Source: Vitreoscilla sp.
GTDB lineage: Bacteria; Pseudomonadota; Gammaproteobacteria; Burkholderiales; Neisseriaceae
NCBI GenBank assembly: GCA_030150505.1
Contig: JASLFS010000083.1
Coordinates: 1-59,474 of the forward strand
Direction: 5' to 3'
DNA length: 59,474 nt
Shown one piece after another: positions 43,021-52,010 of this stretch; the first letter of the stretch is position 1, and each line of letters starts with the position of its first letter. The notes beneath the pieces were generated by a model. The model saw nothing but the letters and a program-made list of their open reading frames with translations. It had not been told where the DNA came from and did no database searches. The translations under genes and the position numbers were made by a program.

Positions 43021-44802
43021 CTAATGATTTTGATTCGCTTGTTGCATTGCCCACATCTGAGCATATCGTCCATTTTTCAGTAATAACTGTTCATGAGAAC
43101 CTGATTCAATAATTCGACCACCGCTCATAACTAAAATAGTATTGGCATTCACAATGGTTGATAACCTATGAGCAATAATTAATGTCGTTCTATTTTTCGA
43201 AATCTGATTCAATTCTTCTTGAATGGCTTTTTCTGTTCGAGTATCTAAAGCGCTGGTGGCTTCATCTAGAATTAAAATAGGTGGATTTTTAAGAATTGTT
43301 CGGGCGATAGCTACTCTCTGCTTTTCACCACCTGATAATTTTAGACCTCGCTCACCCGCTTCTGTTTGATACCCATCAGGTAGGCTTAAAATGAAGTCAT
43401 GAATACTCGCCGCTTTTGCTGCTTCTTCCACATCTTCTTTCGTAGCATTCTCATTACCATATGCAATGTTGTAATAAATACTATCATTAAACAAAACGGT
43501 ATCCTGCGGAACAATACCAATACTTGCTCTTAAACTTGCTTGCGTGTAATCCCGTATATCACAACCATTAATGACAATACTTCCTGAAGAAACATCATAA
43601 AACCTAAAAAGTAATCGAGATAAAGTAGATTTACCCGCTCCTGAATCACCCACTACCGCAACAGTATGTCCAGCTGGAACAGTAAATGAAACCTGATGCA
43701 AAATCTGTCTTTTTGATTCGTAACAAAAATCAACATCTTGAAAAGCAATATCTGCTTGTTGCGTCTTAAGTGGTATGGCGTTTAATTGATCCTGAACTTC
43801 TTGCCCTTCTCTTAACAAAGAGAACATTCTTTCCATATCCGCCAAAGCATTCTTGATTTCACGATAAACCATCCCTAGGAAGTTTAAGGGAGCATACAGC
43901 TGCGTTAAATAAGCCGATATCAATACCACATCGCCAACAGTCATGGTTTGATTCACAACCCCACGAGCTGCCAGTATCAAAAGCAATAGCATACCGATGC
44001 TGATTACTAAACCTTGCCCAGCATTGAGTAAACTTAGACCAACTTGGTTCTTGATTGAAGCAGCTTCCCATGTGGCCATACTGTTATCGTAACGCTTTGC
44101 TTCAAATGCTTCGTTCCCAAAATATTTAACAGTTTCATAATTAATAAGAGCATCAATGGCTTTACTGTTGGCTTCACTATCGATAACATTCATTCGTCGA
44201 CGCAATACCATCCGTTGCTTTGTGAATAATATGGTGAAGATAATATAAAAAACAATTGTACTTAACGTCACCAAAGCAAAAAGTGCGTCATATCGCCATA
44301 GTAATATGGTTGCAACCATCCCTATTTCTAATAGCGTTGGTAAAATATTAAATACTAAAAAGCGCAATAAGAACCCAATTCCCCTGCTGCCTCTTTCTAT
44401 GTCTCTACTTAACCCGCCTGTTTGGCGCACCAAGTGAAATCGCATAGATAGCGCCAATAAATGCGTAAATACTTCACTGGATATTTGCCTAATCGCCCCT
44501 TGTGTAACTTTAGCAAATAAAGCATCCCGTATTTCGCCTAATAAACCACTGGCTAACCGCGCAAATCCGTATCCAACCAGTGCTGCTATTGGAACAGCAA
44601 TAACCGTTGCTGGTACACTCAACGCATCTATAATGTTTTTCAAATACCAAGGCATGGCCACACCAGCGACTTTAGCCAATACCAAACAAGATAAAGCAAA
44701 ACTAACGCGGTATTTATAACGCCATATATAAGGCAATAAAGTTTTTATGGTTTGCCAATCATATTTAGATTGTGATGAATCTGGTAATTTATTCTTTTGC
44801 AT
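43021..44802 (-). CDS. Atm1-type ABC exporter (half-transporter with fused ATPase)
   Basis: A 593-aa protein with an N-terminal six-helix membrane domain (about 25-315) and a C-terminal ATPase with GDSGAGKST, LSGGEKQRVAIARTI and ILILDEATSALD. The membrane part holds TGGLSRDIERGSRGI and the helix EIRDALFAKVTQGAIRQ, which are characteristic of the Atm1/HMT1/ABCB7 group known to export glutathione-linked metals or sulfur compounds. It should form a homodimer in the inner membrane. It is a single leftward gene, 67 nt downstream of pdxH. Substrate inferred from the subfamily only. Confidence 0.9.
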   Translation of the reverse strand: MQKNKLPDSSQSKYDWQTIKTLLPYIWRYKYRVSFALSCLVLAKVAGVAMPWYLKNIIDALSVPATVIAVPIAALVGYGFARLASGLLGEIRDALFAKVTQGAIRQISSEVFTHLLALSMRFHLVRQTGGLSRDIERGSRGIGFLLRFLVFNILPTLLEIGMVATILLWRYDALFALVTLSTIVFYIIFTILFTKQRMVLRRRMNVIDSEANSKAIDALINYETVKYFGNEAFEAKRYDNSMATWEAASIKNQVGLSLLNAGQGLVISIGMLLLLILAARGVVNQTMTVGDVVLISAYLTQLYAPLNFLGMVYREIKNALADMERMFSLLREGQEVQDQLNAIPLKTQQADIAFQDVDFCYESKRQILHQVSFTVPAGHTVAVVGDSGAGKSTLSRLLFRFYDVSSGSIVINGCDIRDYTQASLRASIGIVPQDTVLFNDSIYYNIAYGNENATKEDVEEAAKAASIHDFILSLPDGYQTEAGERGLKLSGGEKQRVAIARTILKNPPILILDEATSALDTRTEKAIQEELNQISKNRTTLIIAHRLSTIVNANTILVMSGGRIIESGSHEQLLLKNGRYAQMWAMQQANQNH

Positions 44803-44814
44803 ATTCTAGTAATA

Positions 44815-44842
44815 ATAAAAAAAGCCACCTCATGGGCAGCTT
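44815..44842 (-). terminator. Weak terminator after pdxH
   Basis: On the minus strand AGCTGCCC-ATGA-GGTGGCT can pair with two G-T wobbles, followed by seven T residues, 28 nt past the stop. Confidence 0.55.
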
Positions 44843-44869
44843 GTATTAAAAAGTTCAATCGTTTATCTC

Positions 44870-45508
44870 TTAAGGTGCTAAACGCTCTTTTAGCCATGTT
44901 TCATTTTCTAAACGATATTGTACTCTATCATGCAGTCTACTAGGACGACCTTGCCAAAATTCCATTTTATCCGGCGTTACAATATAACCACCCCAGTGCG
45001 GTGGTCGAGGCACTTTTAATGGATGCTTTGCACCAAACATAGCAGCCCGACTAACTAAAACAGCTTTATTTGGAATAACTTGGCTTTGCTCACTAGCCCA
45101 AGCACCCACTCTGCTTGTATAAGGACGTGAATAAAAATACTCATCTGATTCGGAAGCTGCAATTTTTTGAACTTTGCCTTCTATACGAATTTGCCTTTCT
45201 AACTCAGGCCAAAAGAAATTCAATGCAGCAAATGGATGTGCTGTTAACGATTGTCCTTTTCGGCTATCGTAATTAGTAAAAAACACAAATCCTTGCTCAG
45301 TCACTTCTTTTAATAAAACAATGCGACTATTTGGTCTACCATCTACCCCAATAGCAGCAACATTCATCGCAGTAGGCTCCAAAACTTCTGAAGACATGGC
45401 TTCCTGTAACCATTTATCAAATTGTTTAAATGGGTTTTCATCACAGTCGTTTACAGATAATTCCTTCTTCGCATAATCCTCACGAATATTATGTAAGTCA
45501 AGATTCAT
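44870..45508 (-). CDS. pdxH: Pyridoxamine/pyridoxine 5'-phosphate oxidase
   Basis: A 212-aa FMN enzyme making pyridoxal 5'-phosphate. The FMN and substrate sites are visible in NSRIVLLKEV, FFTNYDSRKGQSL, RQIRIEGKV, RVGAWASEQSQ and the C-terminal EFWQGRPSRLHDR. The length and order match E. coli PdxH. The start has GGGGTTAACCCC-type sequence upstream with GGGG 7-10 nt away. PLP is needed by CysK. The gene is divergent from hemA across 160 nt. Confidence 0.96.
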   Translation of the reverse strand: MNLDLHNIREDYAKKELSVNDCDENPFKQFDKWLQEAMSSEVLEPTAMNVAAIGVDGRPNSRIVLLKEVTEQGFVFFTNYDSRKGQSLTAHPFAALNFFWPELERQIRIEGKVQKIAASESDEYFYSRPYTSRVGAWASEQSQVIPNKAVLVSRAAMFGAKHPLKVPRPPHWGGYIVTPDKMEFWQGRPSRLHDRVQYRLENETWLKERLAP

Positions 45509-45670
45509 GGGGTTAACCCCTTTCTTTTTTAAGAATAATATTTATTATCATTAATATTACTGATATTACAGTAGCTTATCTTTCATATAAAATAACTACC
45601 CATTTTTTTTATGCGTTAAATGCGCTACAATATCAGTTATAAACATAAAGTGTAATGGAAACGAAATCTC

Positions 45671-46921
45671 ATGCAACTAACGGCGATTGGTTTAAATCAT
45701 CAAACTGCTCCCATCAGTATTCGGGAAAAATTAGCATTTGCTGCACAAATTTTACCGACTGCGGTCAAAAGCATTATTACCGATGAAGCGGCGAAAGAAG
45801 CTGTTATCTTATCAACATGCAATCGGACTGAAATTTATTGTATTGGTCAGCCCAATGAAATTGTTGACTGGATAGCTGATTACCACCACCTGCCTGCCCA
45901 TGATATTCGGCCATTTTTATATACTTTAACGCAAGACCAAACCATACGCCACGCTTTTCGCGTTTCCTGTGGCTTAGATTCAATGGTTCTTGGGGAGCCT
46001 CAAATATTGGGGCAATTAAAGAATGCTGTTCGGATTTCTCAAGAACAAAATGCCATTCATGGTCAATTAAATGCACTTTTCCAAAGAACCTTCTCTGTAG
46101 CCAAAGAAGTCCGTAGTACAACAGCGGTTGGGCAAAGTTCAGTCTCAATGGCAGCTGCATCCGTGAAAATGGTCGAACAAATATTCCCTGCTATCGAAGA
46201 CCTTAATGTTTTATTTGTGGGTGCAGGTGAAATGATTGAATTGGTTGCGACTTACTTTGCAGCCAAAACACCAAAACAAATGACAGTGGCTAACCGAACC
46301 ATTGAACGAGCACATGAATTAACCCGTACCATTGGTCAAAATGCGAATGCTATTTTACTCAATGATTTACCTCAACTTATGCAAGAGTATGATGTTGTGG
46401 TTTCATCTACAGCCAGCCCATTGCCAATCATTGGTAAAGGTTTGATTGAAAAATCATTAAAAAACCGAAAAAACAAACCCATATTTCTATTGGATTTAGC
46501 GGTACCACGCGATATAGAATCCGAAGTTTCTGAGCTTGATGATGCTTTTTTATATACCGTAGATGACATCTCTAGCATTGTACAAATGGGACAAGATGCT
46601 CGAAAACAAGCTGCAGCTGAAGCAGAAAATATTATTGATACCCGTGTTACAGAATTCTTACAGTGGCAAAAAAGCCGAGAAGCTGTTCCGCTTATTCGTG
46701 CTTTACGTGATGATGGCGAACAAGCCCGTCAATATGTTTTAAATAATGCATTAAAACAACTGGCTAAAGGCACACCAGCTGAAGATGTTTTGCATCGTTT
46801 ATCAGTACAATTAACCAATAAGTTATTGCATGCCCCTACTCGTTCTTTATCTGATGCTTCGGGTGTTGATAACGAAATTATCGATACTTTAACAAAAGTG
46901 TACCATTTGCCGCGAGAATAA
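45671..46921 (+). CDS. hemA: Glutamyl-tRNA reductase
   Basis: A 416-aa enzyme that reduces Glu-tRNA to glutamate-1-semialdehyde, the first committed step of tetrapyrrole synthesis by the C5 route. The catalytic Cys50 lies in ILSTCNRTEIY; SCGLDSMVLGEPQILGQ, the NADPH-binding FVGAGEMIELVA, and the C-terminal dimerisation helix are present. The start ATG is the conserved MQLTAIGLNHQTAP. prfA follows after 40 nt in the same direction, the hemA-prfA order also known from E. coli. Confidence 0.97.
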   Translation: MQLTAIGLNHQTAPISIREKLAFAAQILPTAVKSIITDEAAKEAVILSTCNRTEIYCIGQPNEIVDWIADYHHLPAHDIRPFLYTLTQDQTIRHAFRVSCGLDSMVLGEPQILGQLKNAVRISQEQNAIHGQLNALFQRTFSVAKEVRSTTAVGQSSVSMAAASVKMVEQIFPAIEDLNVLFVGAGEMIELVATYFAAKTPKQMTVANRTIERAHELTRTIGQNANAILLNDLPQLMQEYDVVVSSTASPLPIIGKGLIEKSLKNRKNKPIFLLDLAVPRDIESEVSELDDAFLYTVDDISSIVQMGQDARKQAAAEAENIIDTRVTEFLQWQKSREAVPLIRALRDDGEQARQYVLNNALKQLAKGTPAEDVLHRLSVQLTNKLLHAPTRSLSDASGVDNEIIDTLTKVYHLPRE

Positions 46922-46961
46922 GTTAAAGTTCTACCTTTTCACTTTCGCCTGTGATTGCGTT

Positions 46962-48038
46962 ATGAAACCTTCTTTATTACAAAAACTACAACAACTAACT
47001 GAGCGCTTAGAAGAAGTGACTCACTTATTGGCGAGCGAAACCGCTACAAAAAACATGGATGAGTTTCGCAAATTAACTCGCGAACATTCTGAAATAACGC
47101 CATTGGTTGAAACATACCAAGCATATAGCAATGCTCAAAATGATTTAAAAGATGCTCAAGATATGCTTTCTGACCCAGAAATGAAAGAATTTGCTGAGGA
47201 AGAAATCGAAGCTGCTAAAGCAACCATTGAAAATCTTGATATTGAGTTACAAAAATTACTATTACCTAAAGATGCTGACGACGATAAAAACATTTTTATT
47301 GAAGTTCGAGCAGGAACAGGTGGCGATGAAGCTGCTCTATTTGCTGGTGATTTATTGCGTATGTACACTCGCTATGCTGAGCGACAAAACTGGCAAGTTG
47401 AATTGGTTTCATCACATGAATCTGATTTAGGTGGCTACAAAGAAGCCATTATCAGGGTTATTGGTTTAGGCGCTTATAGCCGTTTAAAATTTGAGTCTGG
47501 TGGCCACAGGGTTCAACGTGTTCCAACCACAGAAAGCCAAGGTCGCATTCATACATCAGCTTGTACCGTTGCGGTAATGGCAGAAGCTGATGAGCTAGAA
47601 GATATTAATATCAATACCAGTGATTTACGCATTGATACTTTCCGTGCAAGCGGCGCTGGTGGACAGCATATTAATAAAACAGATTCAGCTGTTCGTGTTA
47701 CTCACTTACCTACTGGATTGGTTGTAGAGTGCCAAGATGGTCGTTCTCAACACAGCAATAAAGCACAAGCCTTAAAAGTATTGGCTGCACGTTTGAATGA
47801 TATGCAACGCCGTGCTGCTCATGAAAAAGAAGCCGCTGAACGTAAAAGCTTAATTGGCAGTGGCGATCGAAGTGAACGCATCCGAACTTACAACTTCCCT
47901 CAAGGCCGTGTAACCGATCACCGCATTAACTTAACATTGCATAAACTTGATTTTGTAATGGATGGCGATTTAAATGAATTAACCAGCACGTTAACTGCTG
48001 AGCATCAAGCGGAATTACTCGCAAACATGAGTGATTAA
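46962..48038 (+). CDS. prfA: Peptide chain release factor 1
   Basis: A 358-aa class I release factor that reads UAA and UAG. GGQ at 233-235 (GAGGQHINKTDSAVR) sits where E. coli RF1 has it. The stop-codon recognition PxT motif appears as PTT in RVPTTESQGRIHTSA, where E. coli has PAT. It starts 40 nt after hemA and ends in the DUS-type terminator. Confidence 0.97.
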   Translation: MKPSLLQKLQQLTERLEEVTHLLASETATKNMDEFRKLTREHSEITPLVETYQAYSNAQNDLKDAQDMLSDPEMKEFAEEEIEAAKATIENLDIELQKLLLPKDADDDKNIFIEVRAGTGGDEAALFAGDLLRMYTRYAERQNWQVELVSSHESDLGGYKEAIIRVIGLGAYSRLKFESGGHRVQRVPTTESQGRIHTSACTVAVMAEADELEDININTSDLRIDTFRASGAGGQHINKTDSAVRVTHLPTGLVVECQDGRSQHSNKAQALKVLAARLNDMQRRAAHEKEAAERKSLIGSGDRSERIRTYNFPQGRVTDHRINLTLHKLDFVMDGDLNELTSTLTAEHQAELLANMSD

Positions 48039-48055
48039 CGTTTGGTACCAATACT

Positions 48056-48092
48056 AAGGCTGCCTGAAACCTTTCAGGCAGCCTTTATTTTT
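48056..48092 (+). terminator. Terminator after prfA built from an inverted AGGCTGCCTGAA pair
   Basis: AAGGCTGCCTGAAA (48056-48069) and its reverse complement (48072-48085) flank CC, then TATTTTT. The 12-mer AGGCTGCCTGAA is identical to the uptake-sequence dialect described for Simonsiella. The layout is the same as at 17441, with one base pair exchanged. Confidence 0.93.
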
Positions 48093-48136
48093 CATAAAAT
48101 TATTACAGCATCCCGCCCTAGTATTTCCATTCCAAT

Positions 48137-48228
48137 AAAAAAATGCCAGCCCCTCATAAAGGAACTGGCGCAATATACACATCAAAGATTTAAAAACAAA
48201 TGCTCGTACTGAGCATGTGTCAGACATA
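48137..48228 (-). ncRNA. Candidate small RNA on the minus strand
   Basis: The gap between prfA and apaH has no gene on the minus strand, yet carries a minus-strand terminator: GCCAG/CTGGC plus CCT/AGG (48145-48169) followed by seven T residues. About 60 nt upstream on that strand is TATAAT (48239-48234) with a weak -35 (TTGTAT, 18-nt spacer). Transcription from about 48228 would give a 90-nt RNA with a first hairpin ATGCTC-GTACT-GAGCAT (48200-48216) and an unpaired middle. This is the typical layout of a trans-acting small RNA. Inference from sequence alone. Confidence 0.4.
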
Positions 48229-48240
48229 ATAATATTATAA

Positions 48241-48552
48241 ATAATCTTTATTTAGCAATACAATTTGAATCGTTTTTTAAAATTTAGCAGATTCTTAATA
48301 TAATTATCCATTTTTTAAATAATTATATTAATACAAAATATGAAAATTCTAATTTTAGCAGCCAAATAAAAATGGCTCTAATTAAATCAATCATTTATAT
48401 TGACTCAAATTCCCTTGAAATTACTTAATATAAAGATATTCATTAAATCATCATTTTGAAATGAGCTACTGCAAAGTATTCGCTTTACTTGTAGAATACC
48501 CGTTGCTTGAATAATATTCAGGCAGCTTTTTTTAAATCATATTTATAAGATT
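48241..48552. other. AT-rich region before apaH
   Basis: No gene seen. A lone TTCAGGCAGC, half of the DUS-like palindrome followed by T residues, stands at 48519-48528 close to the apaH start. Confidence 0.5.
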
Positions 48553-49383
48553 ATGGCACATTACGCAATTGGTGATATTCAAGGTTGTTTTGTTGAGTTT
48601 CAATATTTGTTACAAAAAATCAACTTTCAACATGGTAAAGATACGCTTTGGTTAGCTGGCGATATTGTTAATCGAGGTCCAGCATCTTTGAAGGTACTTG
48701 AATATGTTTATCAACATCAAAACAGCATTCAAATTGTACTAGGCAATCATGACTTGCACTTATTAGCAGTAGCCTTTGCTGGCGCAAGCCAAAAAAAAGG
48801 CGATACCATGACCCCTATCCTAGAATCAGTGCATGCCAATAAATTACTAGATTGGTTACGTCATCAACCATTACTGGTACATGATAATGAACATATCATG
48901 GTACACGCTGGGCTTTACCCAACATGGGATTTGGCAACAGCTCAATCCTTTGCCAATGAAGTAGAAAATGCCCTACAAAGCCGTCATTTTTCTACCGTGC
49001 TAAAAGAAATGTACGGCAACAAGCCCAAAAAAATGAAAGATGACATGACGCCAATCGAGCGTATTCGATTTGCCATTAATGTTATGACCAGAATGCGAGC
49101 CTTAGAAGCGGATCACAGCCTTGAGTTTGATTATAAAAAGAACCTAGAAAATATGCCCGGCTATTTGCATGCATGGTTCGAAGATACCTTAAAAGTTGAG
49201 CTTGAAAAGGACATTATATTTGGCCATTGGTCAGCTTTAGGATTGTATCAAAATCATAGCAAACGCATTTATGGCTTAGATACAGGAGCTGTTTGGAATG
49301 GTCATTTAACGGCCATGAACTTAGAAACCAAGGAAATTATTCAGGTTCCTAGCTCCAATGGCTTGCCTATTAATGCCATATAA
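48553..49383 (+). CDS. apaH: Symmetrical bis(5'-nucleosyl)-tetraphosphatase
   Basis: A 276-aa metallophosphatase that splits Ap4A and removes Np4 caps from RNA. The conserved blocks are GDIQGC, WLAGDIVNRGP, VLGNHDLHL and VHAGLYPTWD; the C-terminal half contains IIFGHWSALGLYQ and GLDTGAVWNG. The length is normal. It stands alone between the candidate sRNA and a convergent lipoprotein gene. Confidence 0.95.
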   Translation: MAHYAIGDIQGCFVEFQYLLQKINFQHGKDTLWLAGDIVNRGPASLKVLEYVYQHQNSIQIVLGNHDLHLLAVAFAGASQKKGDTMTPILESVHANKLLDWLRHQPLLVHDNEHIMVHAGLYPTWDLATAQSFANEVENALQSRHFSTVLKEMYGNKPKKMKDDMTPIERIRFAINVMTRMRALEADHSLEFDYKKNLENMPGYLHAWFEDTLKVELEKDIIFGHWSALGLYQNHSKRIYGLDTGAVWNGHLTAMNLETKEIIQVPSSNGLPINAI

Positions 49384-49396
49384 ACAAATAATAAAT

Positions 49397-49437
49397 AAAA
49401 AAGCATGAAGATCAAATTAAGCCTTCATGCTTTTTTT
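49397..49437. terminator. Bidirectional terminator between apaH and the lipoprotein gene
   Basis: AAAAAAGCATGAAG and CTTCATGCTTTTTTT form a 14-bp stem around a 12-nt loop. Confidence 0.93.
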
Positions 49438-49464
49438 AATGACAACAGTGCTAAGCGTTGCTAA

Positions 49465-50118
49465 TTAACGTAACAAACGATGATCCTTCCAACCTTCATT
49501 TGTCAAAACCAATAAACTACGGCCATTTTGCCCATCAGCAACATAGTTGGCTAAATCATCTTGCCCTTGTTTAATTAGCTTATCAGCAAACTTATCTAAT
49601 TTATAAGTTCTTTCATAAACAACTTGAGAAACAATCATGCCATCAGCAGTCGTTGGCTCAGTAAACCAATCAATTTTTTTCACCTTCTGCTTACCAACAC
49701 ACAACCGAGGACCCGTTGCTGTTTCTTTAAAAAACTTCGTACCATTGCTAGTTAGCTGGTAAACAGCTACTTGTAAGTCTTTCTTGCCACTAGAAGGAAT
49801 TTTTTCATCCTTATCTAATTCATAAATTTTTTCGTCAACCAAGACAGCCATTTGTTTTAAAGCATGTCGATTAACCGTGTCGCCATTCGAATTTTTCTTG
49901 ATAATTTTAATTGTCTTATCGCCATAGCGACCATTAACACCATCCAACAAGCCATACTTTTGCATATTATCGGCATCTAACGGCGCCATTGCCAAGCATA
50001 AATCATTATCTTGATAGTATTGGTTAATGGCCTTTTCAAAATTTCCTTTACTTGCATCCTGAGAACCAGAACAAGCAACCAATCCTGTTACCAATGCCAA
50101 AATAGCAAACTTCTTCAT
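49465..50118 (-). CDS. Lipoprotein of unknown function
   Basis: A 217-aa protein starting MKKFAILALVTGLVACSGSQ, a clear lipoprotein signal with Cys at residue 16. The mature part has a Cys pair (NDLCLAMAP and RLCVGKQ), a central beta-rich stretch (KQMAVLVDEKIYELD) and a C terminus with RSLLVLTNEGWKDHRLL. I do not recognise the family. Upstream AT-rich sequence separates it from the divergent arsC-like gene. Confidence 0.75.
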   Translation of the reverse strand: MKKFAILALVTGLVACSGSQDASKGNFEKAINQYYQDNDLCLAMAPLDADNMQKYGLLDGVNGRYGDKTIKIIKKNSNGDTVNRHALKQMAVLVDEKIYELDKDEKIPSSGKKDLQVAVYQLTSNGTKFFKETATGPRLCVGKQKVKKIDWFTEPTTADGMIVSQVVYERTYKLDKFADKLIKQGQDDLANYVADGQNGRSLLVLTNEGWKDHRLLR

Positions 50119-50279
50119 AAATAGCCTCTCCTATGATATTTATGCTTATATTTCATATAAGATCAAACATATTGATTATAATAAACAAGGGTTAAAAAGC
50201 AATATATATTACATATGTAGCAACAAGTAGACTAAAATCCGTTACAATTTATTCATTAAGAACAAATTAAAGATACAAC

Positions 50280-50639
50280 ATGACACATTTGTATGGAATT
50301 CCTAATTGCAGTACTGTAAAAAAAGCCCGCGTTTTTCTAGAGCAAAATGGCATCGAATATCAATTTCATGATTTTAAAAAAGAAACACCTTCTCTAGAAA
50401 ACTTACAAGCATGGTTGCAACATATTCCCCTGGATATTCTCATCAACAAACGTGGAACAACTTGGCGAAAATTAAGTGATGATGATAAGCAGCTAATTGA
50501 AAATACTGAAACAGCCATCACTTTAATGCAATCGCATCCTTCAATTATCAAACGCCCCGTTTTAGTCAGTGAACAATTAACAACTGTTGGCTTCAAAGAA
50601 GAAGATTACCAACAATGGTTTTTAGCAGGAAAATTATGA
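50280..50639 (+). CDS. ArsC/Spx-family reductase (YffB-like)
   Basis: A 119-aa thioredoxin-fold protein. A single Cys10 in YGIPNCSTVKKARVFLEQ, FHDFKKETP, INKRGTTWRKL and SIIKRPVLV are typical of the ArsC-related YffB group, which is glutathione-dependent rather than a true arsenate reductase. It has only one active-site Cys. The lpxH start overlaps its stop by ATGA, so the pair is translationally coupled. Confidence 0.88.
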   Translation: MTHLYGIPNCSTVKKARVFLEQNGIEYQFHDFKKETPSLENLQAWLQHIPLDILINKRGTTWRKLSDDDKQLIENTETAITLMQSHPSIIKRPVLVSEQLTTVGFKEEDYQQWFLAGKL

Positions 50640-51370
50640 AGCAAACTTTTTTTATCGCAGATTTACATCTTTCTCCAACCTCACCAGATTTAAATCATAA
50701 GTTTTTACAAGCATTGCAAACATGGCAAAGTAAAATTGATGCCTTATACATCCTAGGCGACTTATTTGATGCTTGGATTGGAGATGATGATAGCGATCCT
50801 ATTATTGATGAAATCATTCAGAAAATGCATGAGTTTAGTCAAGTAACACCGTTATTTATCATGCATGGCAATCGAGATTTCTTACTAGGAGAAACCTTTG
50901 CAAAAAAAACAGGCGCACAAATACTACCAGACCCACACATTGCCAACTTATATGGTCTGCAATATGTCTTAAGTCATGGTGATGTTATGTGTACCGATGA
51001 TTTAGAATATCAAGCATTTAGAGCACAAGCTAGAAACCCTATGTGGCAACAAGCCATTCTAGCGAAGCCTTTAGCAGAAAGACGCGTTTTAGCTGCACAA
51101 ATTCGCTCAATGAGTGAAACAAAAAAAACAGAAGATGGTTTAAGTGAAATATCAGATGTTACAGAAGCTGGTGTACAAGCTTTAATCAATCAACTAGAGC
51201 AAGCAGACTTAACCGCAATAATCCATGGGCACACCCATAGACCCAATACACACCAGCACATCGTTAATGGTAATAGCATCAGCCGTTACGTTCTACAAGA
51301 TTGGCATGGTGATGTAGCCGGATACCTATCTATCAATGAAAATGGCGCTATCAAGCACCATTTATTTTAA
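50636..51370 (+). CDS. lpxH: UDP-2,3-diacylglucosamine hydrolase
   Basis: A 244-aa peripheral membrane metallophosphoesterase of lipid A synthesis that makes lipid X. The two-metal site is complete: ADLHLSP (Asp9, His11), YILGDLFDAWIGDDD, MHGNRDFLLG, LSHGD and IIHGHTHRP. Start 50636 (MKQTFFIADLH) overlaps the arsC-like stop; the frame 21 nt longer lies inside that gene and is rejected. With eptA and psd, this is the third envelope-lipid gene in the window. Confidence 0.95.
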   Translation: MKQTFFIADLHLSPTSPDLNHKFLQALQTWQSKIDALYILGDLFDAWIGDDDSDPIIDEIIQKMHEFSQVTPLFIMHGNRDFLLGETFAKKTGAQILPDPHIANLYGLQYVLSHGDVMCTDDLEYQAFRAQARNPMWQQAILAKPLAERRVLAAQIRSMSETKKTEDGLSEISDVTEAGVQALINQLEQADLTAIIHGHTHRPNTHQHIVNGNSISRYVLQDWHGDVAGYLSINENGAIKHHLF

Positions 51371-51378
51371 ATAAAACC

Positions 51379-51404
51379 AGCAAAGACTATTCTCAGTCTT
51401 TGCT
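51379..51404. terminator. Hairpin between lpxH and a convergent membrane-protein gene
   Basis: AGCAAAGACT and AGTCTTTGCT are exact complements with a 6-nt loop. The stem overlaps the stop codon of the minus-strand gene. T-tracts are weak on both sides, so termination strength is uncertain. Confidence 0.55.
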
Positions 51405-52008
51405 AACCCCATATACTCATAAAATTTTTCACATCCCAAGCGATATAAGCAAGCTGAATAAGTAAAGCGCTTAAGAAAACCAACTGTAAATGGGTTAAAT
51501 TTAATCCAGCCACTTTCTTATTATCTCCCCATGTGCAAGACAATCGAATGCATAGCATTAATACCCATTGAGAAACAATCCAAAAACTAGGCTGTAAAAA
51601 GTACAATTGCAAATGAGAAAGTAACAAAAATTGAGATGAGCCGTATGGATATGGAAAATAAAACATACAAAACAATATTCCATACGCAATTGACATGATT
51701 AAACCACTAATTGATAAAGTAGATAAATACCAACCGGTGGCAGGTTCATTTATCCACTCTTTTCCTGTCTTATCAAATTTCCAATGGTTTACAAAATGAA
51801 ATAAACTAGCAATGGTGATATAGAAATAAACAATATACCAATTATTAAAACTAACCATTCCAATAATACCAGGCAAAATAAACTGCCCAATAAAACCAAA
51901 TCCAAGTCCCAATATCACACTACCCCATAACCATTGTAGCTGATGGTGTTTGAAGCAATGGGCAATGAATAATATAAAATAAAAACTGACAACTATTTGA
52001 TTAATCAT
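51403..52008 (-). CDS. Integral membrane protein of unknown function
   Basis: A 201-aa protein with about six hydrophobic segments, including WGSVILGLGFGFIGQFILPG, IVYFYITIASLFHFVN and LVFLSALLIQLAYIAWD. It has basic loops and His/Trp-rich boundaries but no motif I recognise. It lies 2 nt downstream of the DUF484 gene on the same strand, so it is co-transcribed with it. No role can be assigned. Confidence 0.7.
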   Translation of the reverse strand: MINQIVVSFYFILFIAHCFKHHQLQWLWGSVILGLGFGFIGQFILPGIIGMVSFNNWYIVYFYITIASLFHFVNHWKFDKTGKEWINEPATGWYLSTLSISGLIMSIAYGILFCMFYFPYPYGSSQFLLLSHLQLYFLQPSFWIVSQWVLMLCIRLSCTWGDNKKVAGLNLTHLQLVFLSALLIQLAYIAWDVKNFMSIWG

Positions 52009-52010
52009 GA

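Noticed and set aside
45804..46160. 118-codon minus-strand open frame inside hemA
   Set aside because: It lies wholly within the conserved catalytic part of hemA and shows no family features; a shadow frame.
46962..48038. PTT instead of PAT in release factor 1 as an anomaly
   Set aside because: RF1 families tolerate variation at the middle position of PxT, so this is not evidence of altered stop-codon reading.
50615..50635. Upstream start for lpxH
   Set aside because: Falls inside the arsC-like gene; the ATGA overlap start fits the conserved N terminus.
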